64,000 bases of DNA from Cellulomonas endophytica (GCF_004123805.1 NZ_RWJX01000005.1:1-64000), one strand, 5' to 3'. Positions 42,700-51,997 are shown, counted from the first letter of the stretch. Notes: generated by a model from the sequence alone, not told the origin. Numbers and translations are program-made.

Positions 42700-43935
42700 A
42701 TGCTCGCCCCTGTGCACGGGGTCCGGGACGACGCGCGTCCGCCCCGGCGGACGCGCTCGAGCCGCACGCTCGTGCTCGACCTCGTCCGCACGCGCGGCCC
42801 GATCAGCCGCGTCGAGCTCGCCGGCCTCACGGGCCTGACGCAGGCCGCCATCTCGCACGCGGTCCGCGCACTCCTCGACGAGGGCCTGATCCGCGAGTCC
42901 GGCGCGAAGGAGTGGACCGGCGGCAAGCCCCGGGTCATGCTCACGATCGACCCGGCCGCCCGGTGCGGCGTCGGCGTCCAGCTCGGCGAGGACTGGCTCG
43001 TCGTCGTCGTGACGGACGCCCGCGGGGACGTCGTCGCCCGCACACGGGTCCGCGGGGCGCGTGACGACGCACCGCCGGACGTCGTCGCCGCGGTGGCCCA
43101 CCACGTGCGGACGCTGCTGCGGGTCGCCGGCCTGCCCCCGGAGCGCGTCGTCGGCGTCGGGCTCGCCGTCCCCGGGACGCTCGACCTCGACGCGGGCGCG
43201 GTGCTCGGCTCGGGCACGCTCGGCCGGTGGCACGGCTTCCCCGTCCGGGACGCCCTCGCCGAGGCCGTCGGCCTGCCCGTGGTGCTGGACAACGACGCGA
43301 CCGCCGCCGCGATCGGCGAGTACTGGGGCGGCGCCGGCGCGGGCACGGCCGCGCACTGCACCCTCTACATGGGCGCCGGCATCGGGGCGGGCGTCGTCGT
43401 CGGCGGTGCGGTCCTGCGCGGCGCGAGCGGCAACACGGGCCCGCTCGGACTCATGCGCCTGCGCCGGGACGCGGCCGGCGCCGGCCCCGTGCTGGAGGAG
43501 CTGGCCGCCCCGCGCGCCGTCGTCGCCCGGGCCCGCGCCGCCGTCGCCGCCGGGGCCACGACGAGCGCCCGCCTCTCCGCCACGGGTGACCCCTACGCCG
43601 ACTTCGGGGCGCTGGCGACCGCCGCGGTGCAGGGCGACGCCCTCGCGCTCGCCCTCGTCGAGGAGTCCGCCGAGCACGTCGCGGACGCCGCCGTCACGCT
43701 GGCGAACCTCCTCGACCTGGACTCCCTCGTGCTCGCCGGCCCGTCCTTCAGCACGGCGGGGTCCCTCTACGCGCAGGTCGTCGAGCGGCGGCTGGACGCC
43801 GAGTTCCAGGCGGCGGAGCGGCACGGCGTGGCCGTGGCCCTCTCCCGCCACCTGGCCGACGCCGCCGCCGTCGGCGCCGCGGCGCTCGTCCTCGCCGAGG
43901 AGCTGGGCACCCTCCCCCGCGGCGCCCGCCGCTGA
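42700..43935 (+). CDS. ROK family transcriptional regulator (rok2)
   Basis: A 411-residue ROK protein. It has a winged helix-turn-helix (PISRVELAGLTGLTQAAISHAVRALLDEGLI) and a sugar-kinase-like domain: VVGVGLAVPGTLD, LPVVLDNDATAAAIGEYWGG and YMGAGIGAGVVVGGAV. Where ROK proteins normally carry the GH...CxCGxxGC zinc site, this one reads SGNTGPLGLMRLRRDAA, so the zinc motif is lost, as in some ROK regulators with altered sugar response. LVLAGPSFSTAGSLYAQVV ends the fold. It is divergent from the HTH-less LacI-like gene with 123 bp between them, and may control it and the nearby alpha-galactosidase gene. Confidence 0.85.
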   Translation: MLAPVHGVRDDARPPRRTRSSRTLVLDLVRTRGPISRVELAGLTGLTQAAISHAVRALLDEGLIRESGAKEWTGGKPRVMLTIDPAARCGVGVQLGEDWLVVVVTDARGDVVARTRVRGARDDAPPDVVAAVAHHVRTLLRVAGLPPERVVGVGLAVPGTLDLDAGAVLGSGTLGRWHGFPVRDALAEAVGLPVVLDNDATAAAIGEYWGGAGAGTAAHCTLYMGAGIGAGVVVGGAVLRGASGNTGPLGLMRLRRDAAGAGPVLEELAAPRAVVARARAAVAAGATTSARLSATGDPYADFGALATAAVQGDALALALVEESAEHVADAAVTLANLLDLDSLVLAGPSFSTAGSLYAQVVERRLDAEFQAAERHGVAVALSRHLADAAAVGAAALVLAEELGTLPRGARR

Positions 43936-43966
43936 GGGATGGGCGGACCGGCCACCCCGAAGCGCC

Positions 43967-44602
43967 TCAGGCCGCCGGCGTCCCGGTCGTGCTCGCCACC
44001 ATCGAGCTCATGACGCAGTTGCCCTGGCCCTTCGGGCGCAGGTACGTGAACCCGAGCCGCTCGTACATCGTCCGCGTCGCGTTGTAGAGGAACGACGACG
44101 AGGTCTTCTTGCCCGGCGGCAGGTCGTGCGGGTAGGACTCGACGAGCCCTCCGCCCTGCTCGGCGATGAGCGCGAGCGCGCCACGCACGGCGACGGCCGC
44201 CATCCCCGTGCGGCGGTAGCGGCGGTCGACGAACAGGCACGTGATCCGGTAGTCCGGCCGGACGACGGTCTCCTTCTCCCACTGCTTGCGGTGGTGGATG
44301 TTCGCGAGCTCCTCGACGGGCCCGAACTCGGCCCACGCGACCGCCTCGTCGGCCCCGTCGGGCCCGGACGCGTCGAGGACGAGCGCCGCGTGCGCCCGGC
44401 CCTGCTCGACGAGACGCCGCTTGAGCTCGCGGTGGCCGATCTCCCGGCGCTCCGGCGGGTCCGGCAGCAGGTGGAAGTACGTGCACCAGCACCCCCCGAA
44501 CACGCCGTTGTGGCGCTCGGCGAGCCCGGCGAACAGGTCCCACGTCACGGGGCCCAGCGGCGCGACCCGCCACGCGTCGACGCTCCGAACGGCACCGTCC
44601 AT
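43967..44602 (-). CDS. GNAT family N-acetyltransferase
   Basis: A 211-residue GCN5-type acetyltransferase. The N-terminal part has FGGCWCTYFHLLPD, a pattern seen in a subgroup of GNAT proteins. The acetyl-CoA core runs from YRITCLFVDRRYRRTGMAAVAVRGALALI, where RxxGxA-like residues bind pyrophosphate, to YNATRTMYERLGFTYLRP, the conserved last strand. The substrate is unknown. It is on the minus strand, convergent with rok2 and separated by 104 bp from the GH13 gene, with no clear operon partner. Confidence 0.8.
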   Translation of the reverse strand: MDGAVRSVDAWRVAPLGPVTWDLFAGLAERHNGVFGGCWCTYFHLLPDPPERREIGHRELKRRLVEQGRAHAALVLDASGPDGADEAVAWAEFGPVEELANIHHRKQWEKETVVRPDYRITCLFVDRRYRRTGMAAVAVRGALALIAEQGGGLVESYPHDLPPGKKTSSSFLYNATRTMYERLGFTYLRPKGQGNCVMSSMVASTTGTPAA

Positions 44603-44706
44603 CTCCCGACCCTAGGACCTCCGGTCCGCCGGCGACGAGGGCTCCCGACGACCGGCGTCGACCCCGCGAGAGGCGACGTCGGCTCCCGCCACCGGGGGGA
44701 ACGCCG

Positions 44707-46389
44707 CTACAGGAAGCGCTGCATGCCCGGGCCGGCCAGGCGCAGCCACCGGTAGCCGTAGCCGTCCAGGGGCACGTCGGCGCGGGCCCCGTCGTCCAGG
44801 TGCACCTCGCCGTCGGCCAGCAGGTCGACGAGGAGCCGCCGGTCGCTGCCGCGGTCCGACAGGTCGACCGGCACGGTGACGGCGTCGGGGCCCAGGTTGT
44901 GCAGGGTCACCACCGTCTCGCCGTCGACCGTGCTGCACAGCGCGAGGACCGCCGCGTGCGGCTGCTCCAGCACGTGCAGCGGCGCCCAGCCCAGCTCGGG
45001 GCACTCGCGGTAGCGCTGCACGAGCCGCGTCACGTGCGCCAGGAGCGAGTCCGGGTCGCGGCGCTGGGCGCGGACGTTGACGTGCTCGGGGCCGTACCCG
45101 CCCGTGGTCAGCGGTGCCACCAGGTCCGCCGGGTCGGCGGTGGAGAAGCCGCCGTTGGCCTCGTCGCTCCACTGCATGGGCGAGCGCACGGACAGCCGGC
45201 CCGGGATGTCGAGGTTCTCGCCCATCCCGATCTCCTCGCCGTAGAACAGCGTCGGCGTGCCGGGCAGGGCGAAGAGCAGGGAGTACACCAGGCGCAGGCG
45301 GCGCGGGTCGCCGTCGAGCATCGGGGGCAGGCGCCGGCGCAGGCCGCGCCCGAAGAGCTGCAGGTCCTCGTCGGGGCCGAAGGCGGCGAACACCTCGGCG
45401 CGCTCGTCCTCGGAGAGCTTGTCCAGCGTCAGCTCGTCGTGGTTGCGGACGAAGGTCGCCCAGTGGGCGTCCTTCGGGATCTCGGGGCGGGCGCGCAGGG
45501 CGTCGACGAGCGGCGTGGCGTCCTCGCGGGCCAGCGACAGGTACATCGCCTGGTTCCCGACGAAGTCGAACAGCATCGTCAGCTCGTCGCCGTGCCCGTC
45601 GCCGAAGAACGTCACGGCGTCGGGGTAGGGCAGGTTGACCTCGCCGAGGAGCACCGCGCTGCCCGAGCGGCGGCTGAGCAGCTGGCGCAGGGAGGCCAGG
45701 TACTCGTGCGGGTCGCCGTAGGCCGCCGCCTCCTCCTCGTCGAGACCGGTCGCCTCGATCATGAACGGCACCGCGTCCACCCGGAAGCCCGACAGCCCCA
45801 GCTCGAGCCAGTAGCCGATGAGCTTGGCGATCTCGTCGCGGACGAGCGGGTTGGCGATGTTGAGGTCCGGCTGGTGCTTGTAGAACCGGTGCAGGTACCA
45901 CTCGCCGGTCCCCTCGTCGAGCTCCCAGATGGAGTCCTCCTGGTCGGGGAACACCACCTCGGCCGAGGTGTCGGGCGGCGGGTCGGAGCGCCACACGTAG
46001 AAGTCGCGGTACGGGCTGTCCTTCGACGAGCGCGCGGCGACGAACCACGGGTGCTGGTCGGAGGTGTGGTTCACGACGAGGTCCGCGATGACGCGGATGC
46101 CGCGGTCGCGGGCGGTGCGGACCAGCTCGACGAGGTCCCCGGGGCTGCCGAGGCGCCGGTCGACGCCGTAGGGGTCGGTGATGTCGTACCCGTCGTCCTT
46201 CTCCGCCGTCGGGTAGAACGGCATGAGCCACAGGCACGTGACGCCCAGCTCGGCGAGGTGGTCGATCCGCTGGGCGAGGCCGGCGAGGTCGCCGACGCCG
46301 TCCGCGTCGGAGTCGAAGAACGTCTCGGGGTCGAGGCAGTAGACGACCGCGTTCTTCCACCACAGGTCGCCGGTCTCGGTGATCCTCAC
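44707..46389 (-). CDS. GH13 trehalose-synthase/alpha-amylase-like enzyme
   Basis: A 560-residue GH13 TIM-barrel protein close to trehalose synthase and related alpha-glucan transferases. It has WKNAVVYCLDPETFFDSDADGVGDL, LWLMPFYPTAEKDDGYDIT and VIADLVVNHTSDQHPWF, then nucleophile Asp205 (GFRVDAVPFM), acid/base Glu250 (LLGEVNLPYPD) and Asp318 (VRNHDELTL). TPTLFYGEEIGMGENL precedes the beta C-domain. A true TreS is usually fused or linked to maltokinase, which is absent here, so transfer or hydrolysis of maltose-like sugar is equally possible. GTG 46389 overlaps the stop of the oxidoreductase gene by 4 bp. Confidence 0.85.
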   Translation of the reverse strand: MRITETGDLWWKNAVVYCLDPETFFDSDADGVGDLAGLAQRIDHLAELGVTCLWLMPFYPTAEKDDGYDITDPYGVDRRLGSPGDLVELVRTARDRGIRVIADLVVNHTSDQHPWFVAARSSKDSPYRDFYVWRSDPPPDTSAEVVFPDQEDSIWELDEGTGEWYLHRFYKHQPDLNIANPLVRDEIAKLIGYWLELGLSGFRVDAVPFMIEATGLDEEEAAAYGDPHEYLASLRQLLSRRSGSAVLLGEVNLPYPDAVTFFGDGHGDELTMLFDFVGNQAMYLSLAREDATPLVDALRARPEIPKDAHWATFVRNHDELTLDKLSEDERAEVFAAFGPDEDLQLFGRGLRRRLPPMLDGDPRRLRLVYSLLFALPGTPTLFYGEEIGMGENLDIPGRLSVRSPMQWSDEANGGFSTADPADLVAPLTTGGYGPEHVNVRAQRRDPDSLLAHVTRLVQRYRECPELGWAPLHVLEQPHAAVLALCSTVDGETVVTLHNLGPDAVTVPVDLSDRGSDRRLLVDLLADGEVHLDDGARADVPLDGYGYRWLRLAGPGMQRFL

Positions 46390-47441
46390 GCGCGCACCTG
46401 CGTCCCGGCCTGCTCGGCGTCGATCGCCGTGCGCCCGGTCGTCGGCCCGCCCGTGGCGGGGACGCCGGCGGACGGCGCCTCCTCGCGGACCCGCGGCAGG
46501 ACCCGCTCGCCGAACGCGTCGACGAAGGCGTCGAGCTCGGGTCCGACGTGGTGCAGGTAGATCTCGTCGAAGCCGAGCGAGGCGTACTCGACGAGCTGGT
46601 CGGCGTGCTCGTCGAGGTCGGCGGAGATCACGACGCCCTTGCGCACGTCCTCCGGCCGGACGAACGCGGTCGCCTGCTCGAACGCCTCCGGGCCGTCGAG
46701 GTCCCAGCACAGCGGCGGCTGCAGGACGTTGGAGCCCCACTGCTCGTGCGCCACGCGCAGCGCGGTGTCCTCGTCGGGGCCCCACTGCAGGTGCACCTGG
46801 AGGGCGACGGGCCCGCGGCCGCCGGCGCCGCGGTAGGCGGCGACCAGGTCCGTCAGCACCTCGATCGGCTGGTTGATGGTGACGAGGCCGTCGGCCCACT
46901 CCGCGGCCCGCTCGGCCGTCGCGACCGTGACCGCCGGCGCGACGAGGGCGGGGACCGGGTCGGGCAGCGTCCACACCCGCGCCCGGTCGACGGTGACGAG
47001 GCCGTCGTGGCTGACCTCCTCGCCGGCCAGGAGGCGGCGGATGACGTCGACACACTCGCGCAGGCGGGCGTCACGCACGTCCTTGGGCGGCCACTGCTCG
47101 CCCGTGACGTGCTCGTTCATGTTCTCCCCCGACCCCAGCGCCGCCCAGAAGCGGCCGGGGAACATGGCGCCGAGCGTGCCGATCGCCTGGGCGATGATCG
47201 CCGGGTGGTAGCGCTGGCCGGGGGCGTTGACGACGCCGAAGCGCAGGTCCGTCGTCGCGAGCGCGGCGCCGAGCCACGCCCACGCGAAGCCCGAGTGCGC
47301 CTGCCGCGTGTTCCAGGGGGCCAGGTGGTCCGAGCACATGGCGGCGTCGAAGCCCGCCCGCTCCGCGCGCTGGACCGCGCGCAGCAGGACCGAGGGGTGG
47401 AGCTGCTCGTGCGAGGCGTGGAAGCCGAGGACGGGAGCCAT
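46386..47441 (-). CDS. LLM-class flavin oxidoreductase, TIGR03885-like
   Basis: A 351-residue luciferase-like monooxygenase-fold protein. It has LGFHASHEQLHPSVLLRAVQRAERAGFDAAMCSDHLAPWN, FGVVNAPGQRYHPAIIAQAIGTL, FWAALGSGENMNEHVTG and a C-terminal barrel strand GFDEIYLHHVGP. This matches the group described as probable non-F420 flavin oxidoreductases (TIGR03885). The 35-residue tail is Pro/Thr-rich. Relatives are often next to this type of GH13 gene, and here the two overlap by 4 bp and are surely cotranscribed. The substrate is unknown. ATG 47441 is divergent from the DUF2993-like gene. Confidence 0.85.
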   Translation of the reverse strand: MAPVLGFHASHEQLHPSVLLRAVQRAERAGFDAAMCSDHLAPWNTRQAHSGFAWAWLGAALATTDLRFGVVNAPGQRYHPAIIAQAIGTLGAMFPGRFWAALGSGENMNEHVTGEQWPPKDVRDARLRECVDVIRRLLAGEEVSHDGLVTVDRARVWTLPDPVPALVAPAVTVATAERAAEWADGLVTINQPIEVLTDLVAAYRGAGGRGPVALQVHLQWGPDEDTALRVAHEQWGSNVLQPPLCWDLDGPEAFEQATAFVRPEDVRKGVVISADLDEHADQLVEYASLGFDEIYLHHVGPELDAFVDAFGERVLPRVREEAPSAGVPATGGPTTGRTAIDAEQAGTQVRA

Positions 47442-47510
47442 GCGCCCTTCCTACCGGCCCGGCGGGGGCACCGCCCGGCGGGCCGGCGCGGAGGGGGCCA
47501 CGCTGGCGCC

Positions 47511-48227
47511 ATGAACCCCCGCGTCCGCGACGGACTCCTCGGGGCGGCCGCCGCCACCCTGCTGCTGGTGGTCGCCCTCGTGGTCACCTTCTGGGCGGTC
47601 ACCTCGCCCGCGGACGCCGGCCGCGCGCCCGGGGCGCTGCCCTCCCCCGGGGCGGGGGCGACCGCCGGTCCGTCCGGAGGCGCCGGGGTGCCGCCGTCCG
47701 ACCTCGTCGAGGGCGAGCTCTGGTTCGGCGACCTGGCCCTCGACGCCGGCACCGTGGCGCTGCCCGGCTCGACGCTCACCGACGTCACCGCCTCGGGCCG
47801 TGGTGTGCGCACCGGCGCGGACGGGCTCGTCGCGGCGGCGATGTCCGTGTCCGGGACCGTGCCGTTCGCCGTGGTCGCGGCCGAGCTCGGCGACGACGTC
47901 GTCCTGCGCGCCGGCGCCGGCGGGGAGGCGGTGGTCGAGCGCACGGTCGTCGTCGCCGGCCGGCGCCTCGACGTGGTGGCGAGCGGCACGGTCGAGGTCG
48001 TCGCCGGGCGGCTCGTCGTCGAGCCGACCTCGGTCGACCTCGGCGGGCCGTCGTTCCTGGCGCGCCCCCTCGGCGCCCTCGTGCGCCGGCTGGTCACCGT
48101 CGAGCACGGGATCGAGGGGCTCCCGGAGGGCCTGCGGCTCGAGCGCGTCGTCGTGCAGGACGACGGCTTCCGCGCCGACCTGCGCGGCGAGCGCGTCCGC
48201 CTCGTCCTGCCCGTCGCCCCGCGCTGA
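47511..48227 (+). CDS. DUF2993/LmeA-like exported protein
   Basis: A 238-residue protein with an N-terminal membrane anchor (LLGAAAATLLLVVALVVTFWAV), a Pro/Gly/Ala-rich spacer and a beta-strand-rich domain from about 65. Alternating patterns such as FGDLALDAGTVALPGSTLTDVTASGRGV, VEVVAGRLVVEPTSVDLGG and LEGLPEGLRLERVVVQDDGF-like segments resemble DUF2993 proteins, some of which (LmeA) bind lipid and help mature lipomannan in mycobacteria. A role at the cell envelope is inferred. ATG at 47511 is followed after the stop by a 60-bp gap to the MFS gene on the same strand. Confidence 0.75.
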   Translation: MNPRVRDGLLGAAAATLLLVVALVVTFWAVTSPADAGRAPGALPSPGAGATAGPSGGAGVPPSDLVEGELWFGDLALDAGTVALPGSTLTDVTASGRGVRTGADGLVAAAMSVSGTVPFAVVAAELGDDVVLRAGAGGEAVVERTVVVAGRRLDVVASGTVEVVAGRLVVEPTSVDLGGPSFLARPLGALVRRLVTVEHGIEGLPEGLRLERVVVQDDGFRADLRGERVRLVLPVAPR

Positions 48228-48287
48228 GGTCCTGCGGCCGGGTCCCGAGCCGGACCCCTGACGCCGGGACGGGCGAGGGAGGACAGT

Positions 48288-49775
48288 GTGCCCGTGCCCC
48301 TCCCCACCCCGATCCCGCTGCGCTCCGGCCCCGGCCGGTGGGTCCTCGCCGCCACGGTCCTCGGCTCGGCGCTGGCGTTCGTCGACGCAACCGTCGTCGT
48401 CGTCGCCCTGCCCCGCCTGGCCGAGGACCTCGGCGCCCGCACCGCCGACCTGCAGTGGACGATCAACGGCTACGGCCTCACGCTCGCCGCGTTCCTGCTG
48501 CTCGCGGGCTCGCTCGGCGACCGGCTCGGCCGGCGGCGCGTGTTCCTCGTCGGGGTCGTGTGGTTCGCGGTGGCCTCGCTGGCGTGCGCGCTCGCGCCGA
48601 CGAGCGGCGCGCTCGTGGCCGCCCGCGTGCTCCAGGGCGTCGGCGGCGCGCTGCTGACCCCGGGCTCCCTCGCCCTGCTGCAGTCCACGTTCGCCGGCGA
48701 GGACCGCGCCCGTGCCATCGGGGCGTGGTCGGGCCTGGGCGCCATCGCCGGTGCGATCGCCCCGTTCCTCGGCGGCTGGATCGTCGACTCCGTGTCGTGG
48801 CGCTGGATCTTCGCCGTCAACCTGCCGCTGGCGGCGCTCGTCGTGCTGGCCACCCTCCGGCACGTGCCCGAGTCGCGGGACCCGCGCGGGGGGCGGCTCG
48901 ACGTGGCCGGCACCGTCGTGGGGGCGCTCGGGCTCGCCGGCCTCACGTGGGGCTTCACGCGGTGGGGCGACACGGGCCGGGTGACGACGGACGCGCTGGC
49001 GGGGCTCGTCGCCGGGGTGGCGCTCCTCGGCCTCCTCGTCGTCGTCGAGCGGCGCGCCGCCGACCCGCTCGTGCCGCCCGCGCTCTTCGCCTGGCGGCCC
49101 TTCGCGGCCACGAACGCCGCGACCCTCGTGGTCTACGCCGCGATCACCGGCCTCGGGTTCTTCCTCACGACGACCCTGCAGGTGGTCGTCGGGTGGAGCG
49201 CGCTCGCCGCCGGGCTCGCGTCCTTGCCCATGACGCTGCTGCTGCTCGTGCTCTCGCCCACCGCCGGGTCGCTGGGCACCCGCCTCGGGCCGCGGCTGCC
49301 GATGACGGTCGGGCCGCTGCTGTGCGCCGTCGGGCTGGTGCTGCTGGCGCCCGTCGGGGTCGGGACCACGTATCTCGCCGGCGTGCTGCCCGGCGTGCTG
49401 CTCGTCGGCCTGGGCATGACGACCCTCGTCGCGCCGCTCACGACGACGGCCCTCGCCGCCGCGCCCGACGCGCTGGCCGGGACCGCCTCCGGCGTGAACA
49501 ACGCGGTGGCGCGCGTGGCCGGGCTGCTCGCCGTGGCGGTGCTGCCGCTGGTGTCCGGGGTCGGCAGCGGGCTGACGGACCCGGCGGTCCTGGCGCCGGC
49601 GCACCGGACCGCGATGCTCGTGTGCGCGGGGCTGATGCTGGCCGGCGCGGTGGTCGCCGCGCTCGGGGTGCCGGGGTCGGCGGAGGCCGCGCGCCCGCCG
49701 GCGGCGCAGGCCCCCGGGGTCAGCTCAGGAGCGTCGTCACGACGAGGAGCAGGGGGACGGCCAGCAGGGTCGTGA
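48288..49775 (+). CDS. DHA2 family MFS exporter (EmrB/QacA type)
   Basis: A 495-residue transporter with about 14 membrane spans. It shows the DHA2 motifs FVDATVVVVALPRLAEDL in span 1, QWTINGYGLTLAAFLLLAG, the loop motif GSLGDRLGRRRVFL, RVLQGVGGALLTPGSLALL and GAIAGAIAPFLGGWIVDSVSWRWIF. These proteins use the proton gradient to export drugs, dyes or metabolites; the substrate cannot be read. GTG 48288 has GAGGGAGGA upstream. No TetR or MarR regulator is adjacent. Its last 56 bp overlap the 3' end of the convergent AEC permease gene. The basic Ser/Gly-rich tail is part of that overlap. Confidence 0.9.
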   Translation: MPVPLPTPIPLRSGPGRWVLAATVLGSALAFVDATVVVVALPRLAEDLGARTADLQWTINGYGLTLAAFLLLAGSLGDRLGRRRVFLVGVVWFAVASLACALAPTSGALVAARVLQGVGGALLTPGSLALLQSTFAGEDRARAIGAWSGLGAIAGAIAPFLGGWIVDSVSWRWIFAVNLPLAALVVLATLRHVPESRDPRGGRLDVAGTVVGALGLAGLTWGFTRWGDTGRVTTDALAGLVAGVALLGLLVVVERRAADPLVPPALFAWRPFAATNAATLVVYAAITGLGFFLTTTLQVVVGWSALAAGLASLPMTLLLLVLSPTAGSLGTRLGPRLPMTVGPLLCAVGLVLLAPVGVGTTYLAGVLPGVLLVGLGMTTLVAPLTTTALAAAPDALAGTASGVNNAVARVAGLLAVAVLPLVSGVGSGLTDPAVLAPAHRTAMLVCAGLMLAGAVVAALGVPGSAEAARPPAAQAPGVSSGASSRRGAGGRPAGS

Positions 49776-50775
49776 GCAGGCCGGCGTCGCGCGCGACGGG
49801 CTGGCCGCGGCCGTACTGCACCGCGTAGACGAGCACGTTCTGCGCCGTGGGCAGCGCGGCCATCGCGACGACCGCCAGCCGCGCGGGCCCCTCCAGCCCG
49901 ACGAGCGTCGCCAGCCCGGCGGCCACCAGCGGGTGGAGCAGGCGCAGCCCGACGACGAGGGCCAGGTCGGCCCGCGGCGCGCGGTCCCCGGCGACCCGGC
50001 GCGCCCCCAGCGACAGGCCGAAGTTCAGCAGCGCCAGCGGTGCGGCCGCCGCCCCGACGAGCGCGAACGGCTCGAGGACGACCTCCGGCAGGCGCCAGGG
50101 CAGGGCCGCGAGCACCAGACCGGTGAGCGCGCCGAGGCTGACCGGGTTGCTCAGCGTGCGGCGCAGCACCGCACCCGCGCGGGGACGCGGGGCGCCGGCG
50201 GGGGCGTCGGCACCTGCGGCGGCGGCGCCCGGCGTGCTCGTCGCGGTCGCCGTGCCCCTCGCGCCCGTCACGCCCGTCGTCCGTCCGCCGACGGTCTCGA
50301 GGACGGGTGCGGGGCGCCGGCGGTCCGCCCGGGCCTGCGCCTCGTCGAGCACCGCGAAGGACAGGGGCGCCAGGACGAGGAGCTGGAACAGCATCGTCGG
50401 GACGACCGCGAGCGGGCTGCCGAGCAGGTAGACGGCCAGCGGCAGGCCGAGGTTCGCGGCGTTGAGGTAGGACGCGGACAGCGTGCCGACGACGGTCTCC
50501 GCGGCCGGGCGCCGCAGCACGAGCCGCAGCACGAGCGCCCCGGCGAGGGCGACGAGCCCCGTGCTGCCCCAGGTGGCGACGGTGGCGCGCGACAGCAGCA
50601 CGTGCAGGTCCGCGTGGGCGACGGTCGTGAGCATGAGGGCCGGCGTCGCGACGGTGAAGACCGCGCGCGAGAGCACCGCCGGGGCGTGCGGGCCGAGCGT
50701 CCCGCGCCGGCCGAGCACCGCCCCGGCGGCGATGACCGCCCCGAGGACGCCGAGGGCCTGGAGGACGGCGCTCAC
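49720..50775 (-). CDS. AEC family permease (auxin efflux carrier-like), copy 1
   Basis: A 351-residue AEC-family membrane protein. There are five N-terminal spans, a 60-residue Arg/Ala/Gly loop and five C-terminal spans, the inverted-repeat layout of the bile/arsenite/riboflavin transporter fold. Conserved segments are FTVATPALMLTTVAHADL, SASYLNAANLGLPLAVYLLGSPLAVVP, SNPVSLGALTGLVLAALPW and MAALPTAQNVLVYAVQYGRG. Relatives move malate, malonate or similar acids. It is a tandem paralogue of the next gene and starts at GTG 50775. The gap of 182 bp between the two copies can form GC-rich hairpins. Confidence 0.88.
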   Translation of the reverse strand: MSAVLQALGVLGAVIAAGAVLGRRGTLGPHAPAVLSRAVFTVATPALMLTTVAHADLHVLLSRATVATWGSTGLVALAGALVLRLVLRRPAAETVVGTLSASYLNAANLGLPLAVYLLGSPLAVVPTMLFQLLVLAPLSFAVLDEAQARADRRRPAPVLETVGGRTTGVTGARGTATATSTPGAAAAGADAPAGAPRPRAGAVLRRTLSNPVSLGALTGLVLAALPWRLPEVVLEPFALVGAAAAPLALLNFGLSLGARRVAGDRAPRADLALVVGLRLLHPLVAAGLATLVGLEGPARLAVVAMAALPTAQNVLVYAVQYGRGQPVARDAGLLTTLLAVPLLLVVTTLLS

Positions 50776-50957
50776 GGGGTCGCCCCTGCGACGCGTCCGC
50801 CCCGGCTCGCCGCCGCTCTCCCTCTGCCCACCGGGCGACCTTCGCGCTCCCGGACCCCGCGGTCCCGGGACGTGGGTCCCTGGCCGACGGTCGCGCCCGG
50901 CGCGGCTCGGACCCCGTCCGGGTGAACCCTCCCGACGGCGCGCCGCCGGGGCGCGGC

Positions 50958-51905
50958 TCAGCCCAGGACGGCCGCCACGACGAGGAGCACGGGGACGGCC
51001 AGGACCGTCGTGACGAGCCCGGCGTCGCGCGCGAGGGGCTGGCCCCGCCCGTACTGCAGCGCGTAGACGAGGACGTTCTGCGCCGTGGGCAGCGCCGCCA
51101 TCGCCACGACCGCGAGGGTCTCGCCGTCGTCCAGCCCGACGAGCCGCGCCAGACCCGCCGCGAGGAGCGGGTGGACCACGGACCGCAGCACGACGACGAG
51201 GGCGAGGTCCGCCCGTGGCGTCCCGGCGCCCGTGCCGCGGGGCGCGCCGAGCGAGAGGCCGAAGGTCAGCAGCGCGACCGGCGCCGCGGCCTGCCCCACC
51301 AGCGCGAACGGCGCGTAGACCGTCTCGGGCAGGTCCCAGGGCAGGGCGGCGAGCACGAGGCCGACGAGCGTGGCGACGATGATCGGGTTGCTGAACGTGC
51401 GCCGCACGAGCGCCCGCGGCCCGGACGGCGGCCGCACCCCGCCGGCCGCCGCGGCGCCCCGGGCCCGGTGGGCGTCGAGCACGGCGAAACCCACGGGCGC
51501 GAGCACGAGGAGCTGGAACAGCAGGGTCGGCACCACCGCGAGCGGCGTCCCCAGCAGGTACACCGCCAGGGGCAGGCCGAGGTTGCCCGCGTTGACGTAC
51601 GAGGCGGCCAGCGTGCCGACCGTGACGTCGGCGGCGTCCCGGCGCAGGGCGAGCCGGAGCACGAGCGCCGCGACGACCGCGACGAGCGCGGTGCTGCCCC
51701 AGACGACGACGGCCGAGCGCGAGACGAGGGCGGCGAGGTCGGCGTGGGCGACGGTGGTGACCATGAGGCACGGGGTGGCGACGGTGAAGACCGTCCGCGC
51801 CAGCACCGGTGCCGCGTGCTCCCCCAGCACGCCGAGGCGGGCCACGAGGGCGCCGAGCGCGATGACCGCCCCGATCGTGCCGAGCGCCGCGAGGACGGCC
51901 CCCAC
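50958..51905 (-). CDS. AEC family permease (auxin efflux carrier-like), copy 2
   Basis: A 315-residue paralogue of the downstream gene, identical over many stretches (TVATPCLMVTTVAHADL, NLGLPLAVYLLGTPLAVVPT, LFQLLVLAP, MAALPTAQNVLVYALQYGRGQP). The central cytoplasmic loop is much shorter. Ten spans are predicted. A recent tandem duplication with loop divergence explains the pair. Both probably carry organic anions, and which ones is unknown. It starts at GTG 51905 with a weak ribosome site. Confidence 0.88.
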   Translation of the reverse strand: MGAVLAALGTIGAVIALGALVARLGVLGEHAAPVLARTVFTVATPCLMVTTVAHADLAALVSRSAVVVWGSTALVAVVAALVLRLALRRDAADVTVGTLAASYVNAGNLGLPLAVYLLGTPLAVVPTLLFQLLVLAPVGFAVLDAHRARGAAAAGGVRPPSGPRALVRRTFSNPIIVATLVGLVLAALPWDLPETVYAPFALVGQAAAPVALLTFGLSLGAPRGTGAGTPRADLALVVVLRSVVHPLLAAGLARLVGLDDGETLAVVAMAALPTAQNVLVYALQYGRGQPLARDAGLVTTVLAVPVLLVVAAVLG

Positions 51906-51997
51906 TCAGCCGCCCGCCGTCCGCACGCGCCGATCCTGCCACGCCCCGTGCGGCGGCCGGCGCCCCGCGCGCACGGGGCCCGGCCGGGCGGGCGCCG

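Noticed and set aside
41701-43851. A 716-codon frame that would extend the LacI-like protein through the ROK gene
   Set aside because: The upstream part is antisense to rok2 with no HTH-like sequence; the sensor starts at about 42576.
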